The position numbers and the translations under genes are program-made. From Camarhynchus parvulus (lineage: Eukaryota; Chordata; Aves; Passeriformes; Thraupidae), in NCBI RefSeq assembly GCF_901933205.1, contig NC_044591.1:1771501-1835500 (forward strand): a DNA stretch of 64,000 bases. Reading direction: 5' to 3'. Shown in pieces: positions 22,985 through 34,800 of the stretch; the first letter of the stretch is position 1, and each line of letters starts with the position of its first letter. The notes beneath the pieces are model-generated. The model was not told the origin of the DNA. It did no database searches and worked only from the letters and a program-made list of their open reading frames with translations.

Positions 22985-23730
22985 CAAAGGTGAATGCGGT
23001 GGGTTCTTCCCCTCCCGGCAGCTGCTGCGGAAAATCCCGGGGAGATAAATCGTGGGGATGGGTGAGGGGAGTTTCAGCCCCTTTTTTCCACCAGCCTGCC
23101 CAGCTCAGGGGCATCTCCTCCACCCGGATGGGCTTCGCCCCTCGCCCGTTCTCTCCCCCGCAGCCCCCGGGCTCAGGAGGGGAGCGAGGGGAGGGGGAAC
23201 CGCCAGGGTGTTCGAGGGGATTGTCATGGTTACCTCCCTGACAAAACAAATGGCTCCACTGGGTGATGATGATGGTGATGGTCACCCACACAGCTCCGGA
23301 CACTTTGAGTCAGCGGTGGGGGGCCAGAGCCCCACCCTGGGGATGCAGAAGCCCCCCATCCCAGGGGAGCCAGACCCCTCCCGGCTGCGGGCAGAGCCTC
23401 CCCGCCGGGGCACATGTTGCTGCAGCCCGTTCGGTAAGACCCTTCCTCGCCCCCCCGGGACCCCCGGACTCCCCGGGTTCCCCCAGCCCCGCTGCCCGGT
23501 GGGGAGAGTCCGGGGGGTGAAGCCACCGGTTGCTGAGGTGGCTGGTGGTGCAGCGCTCCCCCACCCCAAGCCCCGGCGCTTGCTCCTCTCCCTCTCTCCC
23601 TCCCTTTCCCTCTCTTATCTCCCTCTCTCCCTGTCTTCCAGAGACAGCGCTCCGCAGCCGTGCCTGTCGCCTTCGGGATTCCGCCTGCCCCTCCTGCCCT
23701 CCCCAGCCCAGCCGCAGAGGGGCTGGAAGA
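22985..23730 (+). promoter_or_regulatory. VWA5B1: CpG island, candidate VWA5B1 promoter and 5'UTR exon
   Basis: CG dinucleotides are frequent throughout this block and rare on either side. The coding exon of VWA5B1 at 28857 begins just after a splice acceptor (CAG at 28823-28825), so at least one non-coding 5' exon must lie upstream; this island is the only promoter-like sequence between there and the DDX19 promoter. A good donor, TTCG|GTAAGA, at 23433/23434 could end that exon. The link is inferred from position and has not been tested by RNA. Confidence 0.4.
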
Positions 23731-23759
23731 GTGGGTGAAGTTGCTCCAACCCCCCCATC

Positions 23760-26700
23760 CCTTTCTTCCTTCTCCTCCTCCTCTCTCCCAGGAAAGGTAA
23801 GAAAAGCAGTGGCTACTCTCCAGTTGCTCCTGCACCTTTTTAGCTCCGCAGGGGTGGGTGTGAGGGGGGTGTGTGTGTGTCACTTCCCAAGGCTGTGCAC
23901 GATCCCAGCACAAAGCTGCTCACTGAAGAGATCCCTGTCATAATATTTGTGCAGGCACAAGCCCACACTTTGCAAGCTGCTGCTTCCCAGCCTTGCTTTT
24001 TCCCAGCTGGATGGTGAGTCCTGGAGCATCCCATCCCTCCCCAAAAATTGTACAGACTTTAGTAGTGACTGTGTCCATCTCTGTGCAGGCAGAGGACAGG
24101 GATAGATGGGGGGATGATGCTGGGGGTGATGGGCTGTTGCTGTCCTGTGCAGCCAAGTGGGATAACCCATCTGTGGACACACTGTTTGGGGAAGGAGGAG
24201 TGACCTTGGCAGGGTGAGAGGGGCTGATCCCCCCAGTAAGGGTCAAAACACTGGGACCTGGCTGCAATCCACCACACTGGCTGGGGCAGGGCAGGACAGG
24301 GGTGGATGGAGAAGGGCTGTGCTGCTCCTGGGGGCCCTGTGTGTCTCCTTGGATCTGGATGCACCCCAAGCAGGAAGCAGGCTGCCTGGTAGGTTTAGCC
24401 TAGCTAAGGGGTGTCTGGGCCAACACCTCCCTCTGGCTCAGCCCAGGGATCTTCCCCCAAGCTGTGGGCCCGGCAAGGTGGGGGTTAACTAAACCCTGTG
24501 TCAGAAATATGTGATTAACAGCTCTAGGAAGGGGCTTGGGACAGGAATCCAGGTCTGTGACACCCAGCTCTGGGGCCAGACTGGTGGTCCAAGACACTTG
24601 CCAGGGTTATGGCTGACAGTCCCCAAAGTCTGTCTCTGCCAGGGCTGTCAGTCATGGCCCAGCCTGCCACTGTGTCACCTCGGGAAGGGGCACCTGGCTG
24701 CTTCCACTGGGTCTTGGCAGGAGAAGTTGCTTCTCAGCCTTTCCCCAGTTTCCATATCTGAGGCCTCAGGGTGGCCTTGGGGCCAGCAATCCTTGTCACT
24801 GCTGTGGCAGTGGGGGCCCTTGTTGTCACTGTCTGAGGGTCTGCAGTGGCTGTTTTCCTGGTTTTCCATTAAGTGGGATATTCTGCTTGCAGTTTGAGGC
24901 AAGGGGAGGCTGGAGAACAGCTCCTGTAGCTTTCGCTGAGAGCATCTCACAGGTCTGCCACGGTGGCTCCAGGGCTCTTGCAGATAGGACAGTGCTATGG
25001 GTGCTCTTCCAAACCCCATTTCCTCCTCTTCCTAGAGATATTTTGGGAGCTAATCCCAGTTTCCTGGCCAGGTTTGACCCTTGTGCTTTGGGGGAAAGCA
25101 TCTGGAGAACTCCTGCATGTCTTAGTCATGACCTGCAGTGATGTGGATCGGGTAAGTGAAGTCAGGGGGCCCTCAGCAGCTCCCTGAGCCTTGCTGCCCC
25201 TGAAAACCAGGGAGAATTCCCAAGGGTGATTCTACTTGAGAGCCCTGACAGTTTGGGAAGTGCAAGGCTTCTCCTGTCTTGGATTTGCAAACAGTGGGGG
25301 TGTTTTTTTCCCGGTGGAGATTGTCCAGGAATGCTGATGGGAGGCCGTGGTGCAACAGGCATCCTTGGCCAGCTCTGTCCACCTGTACATCTCCACAGGG
25401 CGCTCCGGCTGTCGTCATCCCGGCGAGCCACTGGATGTCAGTGTTGATTGAGACAGACGACGTGGAAGGAATATTTTACCCAGCTGCAGAAAACCAGGCG
25501 TCCTCTGAGCAGTGGGGATGTGCCCCGCGTCTAGCTCGGACCTGGAGGCGATATCTCCAAGGGAACGAGCTTGTGGACGGTCAGGGGTTACAGCAGGGCG
25601 GGGCAGTGATTCAGCTGCTCAAAAATGCGTTTCATGCAAGGTGTGACACCAGGGCTGGGCTTGACAGGGCAGCCTTCCTGTCCTGGGGGGCAGAAGCAGC
25701 CGGGCTGTCACTGATTTCTGCCCTTCAGGCACCAGGGCTGGGTGGAGCTGTGTCGGGTTTTGTCCCAGCTCCTCCTTTGACTCTCCCTATCCAGTTGTCG
25801 GCTATGGATGCCACAGATCCTGTGATGTGGTACAGCTGGGACCCCAGCCCACTCCTGGGAGTCGGGTCCTGCCAGAAGCCAGGCTGTGTGCTCACAGTTT
25901 TGCTCTGTTTTCCTTTTCAATGCATGCAAATTCACCTCAGGGGAGCATTACTCTGCCCCTGTCTTTACTCCACGAGCTCAGACAGATTTTTTGAGGGCAC
26001 ATCAGTGCTTAGAGACACAGACGGACACCCAGGAAGCTCCAAGCAGTGCTTCAAGCCCCACCCCCGTTTTCCAGGCACATTAACACCTTTTCCCATCCCA
26101 TAAAATCCAGCCCCAGCCTCTCGGGAGTGCTGGGACAGACGCTGCAGCCCTGTGAGGGGCTGAGCCCTGCTCTGGCTCTCAGCCCTGCGCTCCCTGCGCA
26201 TCACGGGGACGTCGCAGCAGCATCAGCGCCTTCCCCGTCAGTCGGGCACAGGGCCTGGCCGAGAGTATTGCCTGCAGTGGGATGATCACACTTCCGTGTC
26301 TCCCTCCCCTCCGTGGCCAGGAAGAGCAATGGATTGTCATGGAAAGGAAGGGGGAATAAAAAGATCGATCCAGTGGCAGCCTGGTCCAGAATGCAGCTGG
26401 CAAAGGGACAATGTCTGTCCCCAGCCCTCAGGTGCTCCCCAGTTGATGGGATTACAGGTGTATTTTGAGGACTGAAGGTATTAACCCTCAGTGGTTTCCC
26501 TTTTTCCTGGGATGCCAGATGCAGTGCAAGGTTGGGAGGCACCTGGCCAGGTCTGTGGGATGGCCCTGTGCCTGCTGTGTGTGGGAGGCAGGACACATTT
26601 GGTGGCAGTGAGGGGACACACTGAGGACTGGGTGTGTCTAGGGGTACCCTGTGCAGCGTTAAGCTGTTGGTAATTTTTTTGGGATGCAGGGTCCTGCTGT

Positions 26701-28825
26701 TGGTAGTTTTTTGGGATGCAGGGTCCTGCCAGGTCCCATCCTGAGAGTCCAGGCCCCATGGCCTGAACGGACACTGAGTGCACATCCCAGCGCAGCAAGG
26801 GCAGGATGGGGAGCAGGCAAGGGGCCAGTGCTGAGCTCCTGGGTGGCACAGGGGAGAGATTCCAGCCTTCCCACTGCTCTCCCTCACTCTAGCCTTTCTG
26901 CTGCTCTTCCTTTCCATGCTGCAGTCACTTGAGGGCGTTGGTGACACAAGCTGTGTGGAGCAGCCCCATGGCTCTGCTGGCAGCGTCCCCTGTCAAAGGG
27001 TTTTTGCTGGGAAGAGCCCTCTGAACCCTCCCTGTCCTTGTGGGGCCGATTTTTCGGCTGGCACACCAGCGAGAGCTGGTGCCAGGCTCTGAGCCACCTC
27101 GGAGCTGCAGGAGAGGTGCAACTTTCCTGACTGAATTAAACAGGAGATGGCACAGGGCTCTGCATCTCACCAAGGATCCCTAAGTGCTTGTTCTGGCCCA
27201 GGTGATGCAGAAATCCCTGCTGGCAAGTGGTTCCCATGGGAGCTATGTCCCCAGTCTTCCATGGGTGCAGGAGATGTGAGGGGCTTGGATCTCACCCATG
27301 GCTCTGTACTAAGTCCCCAGTTCCAAGCTGAAGTCACGCTCCTGGAGTCCAAATTCACCCCTCTGGCAGTCCTGTAATGAATTCCTGTTGTGCCAAGCTG
27401 TTAGAGAGCTTTTTCCCATTATTATTTCTTCCCTAAGGTAAAATAATTCTCCCTCCTTCCTCACCCACCTGGCATTTAATCACTTCCCCATACCTTGATG
27501 GCCTCTGCCACATACTGAAGTGAGGGGACCTTCACTATCTCTCGCTGTGGCAGGTGACCCCTTGCCAGCTCCTGCCTTCCCAGGCCCTGTTGGCAGGGCT
27601 TGGAGCATCCTGGTTGGGATGGCCTCCCCTGGCTCAGCTGGGACTCCATCCATCTCCTGATTGTGGGGGCTGCATCCCTATGGATGCATCCCCAACCTCC
27701 CTGGGCAGCTCCTGGCATGAGCAGCATTTGTGCTGGAAGGAGGGGTGGATTAAATCGGGAATTTAAGGTTTTTGGCTGGGTTTCAGGGGCGTGCCTTGGG
27801 ATTACTGCCCTCCATCATCATCTTCTCTGCTGTTTCCTGTGCTCAGTTACCGTGGCTGCTCTCCCCCATCCTGGACAGCCCTTCTTGCTCTCCCTGGCTC
27901 TCCCTTTGTCCTTTCTCAGCGCCGTTTTTCTGCCCGAGCACTCATCCAGCTCGTGGCCTTGATGTCTTCTGTGGCATTTGCATATAAAGGTGGGTTTTAA
28001 TAACGCAGGAATGAGAAACTGATATATTTCAGTGCTGCTGGCTTCTCCTGGGCCTCATAAATCACTGCATAAAGCATTGCAGAGCCAGCCAGGGAGAACT
28101 GCTGCCTAGCAACTTCTCCTGGTTCCCTGGGGGAGCAGGATGGGGCCCTAAAATCCACCTGAAAAGTCTCCTTTAAAACCCTGAGGGCTGGGGGAGAAGA
28201 GCTGTAATGGAGGAAAACCTGCTTAGGGAACAGAGTTGGAATGTAATTGGCATAAGGAGTCACTTTGCATCTGAATGTGTCGGCTGAGCACAGGGAGGGA
28301 TGAGTCAGCCTGTGCAGGAAGGATCTGGAGATGCAGGACAGCAGAGCAATGGCACTTCCCTGTAATCAGCAAGGATGAGGATGGGCAAGGGCATGGGAGG
28401 GCAGGAGCATGTATGGCTCTGCCTGCCTACTCTTCCTTCCCCAGGAGAAAGGAAAACTGTCATGATCATAGTCTTATCCTGGAGAAAGTTGTTGGTTTGG
28501 AGGATAATGAGGAGAAAGAGGGACAGAAAAAGATGTTAACCTGTTCTACTCAGCAGTGTGGGAGGTGGGTACTATGCACATCCAGGGCTGTGTCCCCAGC
28601 CAGGGAGGTTTCATCTGAACCTCCTCCCTTGTGCCAGTGGGGATTTGGGGCAAGGGTTTGCCTTGTCTTCCCATCGGGGTCTTGCTTCATCCCCATGACT
28701 GCAGTCATCAAACCCAGGTCTCATCCTGTCCCAGGTCACTCAGGGCTTCAGAATGAGGTGACAGAGCCATGCAAGCATTTTGGGCACTCAGGACTCCACA
28801 GCCATTCTCACCTTCCTCTCTGCAG
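23760..28825. other. Likely first intron of VWA5B1 / intergenic, no gene recognised
   Basis: No stretch here translates into a protein family I recognise. The longest unassigned plus-strand open frame runs 25279-26103 without a stop (about 274 codons); it has no visible domain and I read it as chance openness. Sequence at 25395-25660 keeps several CG dinucleotides and lacks repeat character, so it could be regulatory. Confidence 0.4.
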
Positions 28826-28856
28826 CTCCCCACATCAGCCAGAGACCCCCAGGAAG

Positions 28857-31800
28857 ATGCCAGGGCTGATTGACCGGGTGACCCTCTCCCGGCTGCCCCT
28901 CATTGCGTCCGAGGTGACATCCTGCGTCAGCGGCTATGCCTTTGGGATGACAGCCCTGCTCACCTACCACAACCCAGACCCCCAGGCTTTGGAAGGCAAG
29001 TTTTAAGGAGTGAAGCTTGGAATGGGAACTTTAAAGTCAGGATATGGCAGTGCTGGGTTTCTGTGCATGCCTTCAACCTTTAGATGCTGGTGGGAAGCAC
29101 AACCAAATATATTGTGTCCAACTCTACAACTTTTAGGTGTGAAAAATCCCACAAGTGGGATTTTTTTCCCACTTGGGAAGTGCCAAGAGGGACCTGGCTG
29201 TTGGGTCCAGGGAAGAGATGGGTGTTGCTGACACCCTTCCTGGCTGGCAGGTCTCTTTGTGTACCCCTTGGACGAGGGCACAACTGTCGTGGGCTTCGAG
29301 GCAGCCGTGTCCGGCGCACCGTGACAGTGCAGATCAAAGACAAAGCCAAGATGGATGACACCTACTTCAACAGCTGCAGCCTCCCCCCTGGAAGAGCTGG
29401 TGATGGAAGTGGTGAGGGGGTTGAGGGTGTTTTAGGGAGAAAAGGAGGGGAAGGGGAGTGGGGAGGTGATGGGGGTGGCTGGCTGGTGTATGCTGCTGCA
29501 CCAAGGGGGCTCCTTTTGGGAAGCTGAGGGGTTGTGGTGCTCATGCCAAAAGTGTCAGTCTTATCCATCTTGGAAAGCACTGCTGCTTCTGGGCAGCCAA
29601 AGGAGTGATGCAGAAGCTGGGGCTCTTTAGAGAAAGCTGGTGTGTGCAGTGGTGGCAGCTTTGGGTGTTTGATCCAGGGCTGGGGGTTGTGGGAGGCCTG
29701 GAAAGGAGAATTTTCCATGGTTGCAATACCTGGCATGGTCCAATCTCTGTGCAGGAAGGCTTATGATGGATGAGGACCTGGAGAAGATTGTTTTTGTGGC
29801 CAACCTGGGCATGATTCCTCCCCTGGAAAGTGTCTCCATCTTCATCAGCACCTCTTCTGAGCTGCAGACACTGCCCAGCGGGGTGGTGAGGGTCCTTCTG
29901 CCAGCTGTGTGTGTCCCCAGGGTCCCCCAGCCCAGCCTGGAGAATGCCAGCAGCTTTTCCAGCCACCAGCTCCAAATGTACGGAAAACCACGGGATGGGC
30001 TCTGTCTGGGATTGATCCTGGAGAATGCAGGGCTGAATGAGCAGGAGCTGCAGGTGGCTGGAGAGTGGTGGCAGGCTTTACCTCTGGCAGACCTGCAGTT
30101 CCTGGGCCATAGAACATGTTGACAGGGTTTATTTGGATTTATCTCACCATCAGGGACAAGTCCCCCTGCGGACTGGGGAGCCCGGAGCAAGGGAGCAGGT
30201 TCTGCCTGACTCAGCTGCTGGACAGTGAGGCCACCAACCCCTTTGAGTATGAATTCAGCTTCCACCTGGAGATCCGGGGGCCGTGTTTGCTGGCAGGTAG
30301 GAGCACTGGGGCTGTCCTGCTGCACAAGATTGATTTATCACCTCCCCAAGGCAATGTCCACACTCCCCCTCCTCCTCAATGTAAATCTGTGTTGGCAACT
30401 GAACTGTGCTGGGGTGGATTTACCAGTACAGGATTGATGCTAACGTGGGTTCCTGTCCTCTACTGCCTTGTCATCCCTTCTCCCTGGTGTGCCCCACCCT
30501 CAATCTCTGCTGGCACCTCGTTTTCCCTGCAGGAGTTGAGAGCCCCACACACGAGATCCGAGCAGACGCCGACCCCTCGGCTCGCTCTGCCAAGAGCATC
30601 GTGATCACGCTGGCCAACAAACACACCTTCGACAGACCCGTGGAGATCCTGATCCATCCAAGTGGTAGGTGGGCTCTGCTTCCCCTCTTCTGGTCTTGCC
30701 CCTTCCTGGGAGCTTCGTCTGTAGCTCTGGAGACAGCTGGATTAGTGCTGGTTTTGCAAATATTGTCAAGGGTAGGCTTGCCAGGAGGTAATCCTGGCCT
30801 CTCTCAGGGTTTTCTGAGCTCTCCAATCTCGCAGGTTTTCCCATCCAAGGGTGCCTGCATCTCTGCCAGACCCAAAGTGTAACCACAGCTGTTCTTCACA
30901 CAATTCTCTGCATTTACAGAGCCCCACATGCCCCACGTCTTAATGGAAGAGGGTGACATGACCCCTGCAGAGTACGAACGACACCTGAAGGGGAAGAACG
31001 ATTTCATTAAAGGCACTAAGAAAGACCCCAGTGCCAAGAAAAAGGTGAGAAACACAAGCTGCAGGTGTTAGCTGACGCTTTCCATGGACTGGAGCTGAGC
31101 TAGAAGATTATTCCATGTTTCTAGCATCAGATATTACACTGTCCCAATGAGACCTGCAGCGCCCTCCGTCAGAGAGGGGCTTGTGTGGAGGAAGAGGGGG
31201 AAATTCAGCAGTGCTGCTGATAAACTGAGAGGGGAAGGAGCTCTGAGATGGTTATTGTGTGTATAATTAGTGCTAGTCTAGCATAGCATAATTAGAGAGG
31301 TGCATTGTGATAGCATTAAGGGTATTATAATTATTGCAATGACATAGAATAAAATATTCTTTTAATTGCTCGGTAAATGTTTACTGTTTCTGGGTAGCTG
31401 TCAGAGAGAAAGAAGTGATCTTCCTGGGAATAATGAGCTGAACTGAAGACAAGGTAGGAGAGACTTCTCTTTGTTCTGCTGAGCAGCAAAGAGAAAAATA
31501 TCTGTGCTGGGATTTGTGCCTTGTCTTCCAGCAGTTCTGAAGGAATGAGTGACAGCCCAACTCTTTGGTGTGTCTGGGATCAGCAGAGAGGAGCAGACAG
31601 CTCAGAGCCCTCTGGATTTCCAGGGTGGGCGTCTTCTCCTAAGGGACAGGTCGTGCTTGTGTGGCCACAGCTGGGGCTGACAGTGTCAGCTCCTGTTTTA
31701 CACAGCCAGGGCTCTCCTGTGTGCCCAGGGATGCTCATTTCCCCCTAAACTCCTTCTCCACATTTCTGATCCTGGGTCCCTCTTGGCAGACATCCCTGAC

Positions 31801-34800
31801 CTGCTGCAGGGGTGTCTCCCTGTGCTGCTGAGATTTCTCCTTTCACCAGAGACTTGTCAACCCTCCTCTCCTCCCTTCCCTTTGCCCTCCACTCTCTCTG
31901 GCAGGGCTGGGACTCTGCAGGCATCTCCTCTAATTGTGTTCAGCGTGTGGCAGGTGGAACGAGATGAAACTCCCACGCTACGCCTCGGTTGGCTCCCTAA
32001 TTATTTCTGCACATTTAGCATGTCAAATTATCTAAGGGGGGATCATTCTGGAGACATCTCCCTGCAGGAAAGCCACCTGTGCCCCAGGAGGACTGGGAAA
32101 CAGCTGCAGGGAGCAGAGAAAATGCCTGGAGTACCTGGGGTAGATGATGGGCTGGAATTGCTGCTGCTCAGAGCAGGACATTGGCCACTTCTTGGCTTAA
32201 ATTAAATTAGCCCAGAAATTTCAGCAGCAAATGATAAGTAATTCTCCTCCCTCTGTTTGTTATGCAAAAGGCTTGGATGCTGTCAGCTGCAGGTTGGTGG
32301 GGATGGATGCACACTGGAATCAACTTTACTCAACAAAATCTGATTAGTTTATTGTAATTGGATAATGGGTGAAGGGGAACAGAAGGGAGGTGAGGAGATG
32401 TTTTGTTTTCTGGCTGACCTGTAGCAGCTCCACTGAAGCTGTTTACTGAAGATTTGCCTCTAAAATTCCCTCCAGTCATGAGAAATCCCAAAGTATGGGC
32501 TCATCCTGATCACACAGGAAATTTATGTCATGGATACCCAAGAGCTTTCCAAGGAGTTCTGTGAATAGGTCCAGGGCCACGATGCAATATTTGTTCAGAG
32601 GCAGCAAGGAACACTCTAGTCTGGAATGTGATAAACTGGAAAAGTTGTGAAAGAAAATAATGTCGTATAGCTGGAGGGAAATGGAAATGGAAAAAGCCAT
32701 TTTATTTCTCAGCACCTGATTAATTTGTGCCTCATAGCATAGAAGGGAAAGGCAGGAGGATGAGTGGGAGCTTGGCTTATTCCTCTGAGTGGGACCTGTC
32801 TTTTCACTGGGTCAGGGAAGCTGCGCTCAGGCAGAGGAGCTGAAAGGAGAACTTGTGTGTGTGTGTTGAGCCAGGGAATTAGTGAGTTTTAGAAAACAAA
32901 GGTTGGTCATCAGCTCATAAACTGAGGAATGTGACTCATGGCTGGAGAAAACAAGCCCAGTTATCTGGGGTCTGGTTTACTCCCTGTGAGACCAACGAGA
33001 AAAGCAGCCAGAAAGAGGAGAAAAGAGGCAAACAAAGCCCCTGAGGATCGAGCTGCTGTTGAGGAGTTTTTTCCACACTCAAACCCAGGGATGAAAGGCC
33101 ATGGCTGGGATGATGTGGGGTCCTGGAGCTCCCTCCAAAGCAGCTGAGGCCATGAACCCGTTATTGCTTGATACACATGTAACAGCACATTATAAACCCA
33201 TCACAAAAGGTTTTCACCAGTTTATTTTATCCCATTTGTAATGAATACTTGAAATAGAAGGAGAGAAAATGCAGAGAGCCATTGGAGCTGTGTGCAGTGC
33301 AGAGATCATGCGGGTTCCTATCGAGCCATGGCTGGAGCAAACGGTTCAGCTTTCCAAAGCCTTTCAATCCCTACAAAGAAAAGTGATAAAAGAAATGGGC
33401 AGAAAAAGCAGCAAACCAGAGGCAGCAGGAATGAATTGGAGTGCTGAATGCAGCAGATCAAGGGCTGCATCTCACACTTCATTAGTGAGTGACCATGGAG
33501 AAACCTCTGGTGTGCCTCGGTGGGATGCTAAGCTGTGCTAATGAACCAGGTTTTCGGGAAGGTTCTGCTGAAATGTTTGGAGAATCAGATTTGCAAGGTG
33601 CTGGGTAGGGTGAGGTCTTTTGATTTCTTCTCCAGGCTTTTATCTGAGTGTGCAGTTGCTCCATATAATCCCAGAATGGTTTGGTGGAGAGGACCTTAAA
33701 GCTTATCTTGTCCCACCCTTCTCACAGGCAGGGACACCTTTCATTTTTCCAGCTTGCTCCAATCCCTGTCCAGCCTGGCCTTGGACACTTGCAGGGATGG
33801 TGAATACTGTGGGTATGGACGGAACAGGACACCTGCATATTGGCCCACCCTGCTGTTGCCACCTCTGAATAAGCAGATTCTGGCCCACAAAAGGCCATGC
33901 ACTTGCATTTTGAGCCCTGCTCTGACTCCCCTCGAATTGAAATGGGGTGGAGAAATCAACCTCTCAAAATCAACCTCTCAAAATCAACCTCTGGAGCTGT
34001 CTCCTGCTTTCTTTCAGACGGAAATCATCAGGAAGAGGCTGAACAAGGACATCCCCCACCACCCTGTCATCATGCTCAACTTCTGCCCTGACTTGAGGAC
34101 TGTGCAGCCAGGCCTCCGGAAAGCCCAGGGCGAGTTCATCTTCCTGGTAGATCGCAGTAGGAGCATGAGTGGTGTGAGCATCAGCCGTGCCAAGGTACCT
34201 GCAGGAGGGGAAGCACCTGCCTGTCAACAGGGATGAATGAGAGAGAGCAGTGGGGATGCTGAGAGCATAACTGTTCATTATCAGGGCATGGGGGGTAATT
34301 ATAGGCTGTATTTTAGTCATCTCAACCATGGCGCTCCTCTGGTACCTGCAACAAAGGTGATTCTCCCCTGTTCTCTTCTGCTTTTTCCTATCAGCACATA
34401 AAATGCAAAATTATTTTTTTCCCTCTCTTGCTGGCATGTTTTGTGCATCCTTTTTCCAGTTCTCCGTGTCTCCAGGAGGGCTTTGGGTGATGGCTGCCTA
34501 GGAGGGAACCTCCAGGGAGCTCCAAGGGGAGCAAGGTGCTGACCATGCATTAGGAGAGGTTTTGCTGATGGGCATCTCTGTGAACCTACAGAAATGATTT
34601 AAATATGAGACATCCCTTTTTCAAACACAAATGGCCACCAGCAGCCTGGTGGATAGTTATGGGAATTGTGTCAAGAGCTCTGAATAAAAAACAGCATTGT
34701 CAGGATATTTTGTGGGTCTGAGGTTCCCCTGTCAGATGTGGCTCTTACCCAGAGCCAGCCCTGGTGCAGGACCCTGCACTTGGTCTGTTGGACCTCATGA

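Noticed and set aside
29978..30122. Continuation of VWA5B1 coding exon 3 to the stop at 30122
   Set aside because: Homology ends before this stretch, and the phase of the next exon (starting 30154) fits a donor at 29977; the extension would truncate the protein.
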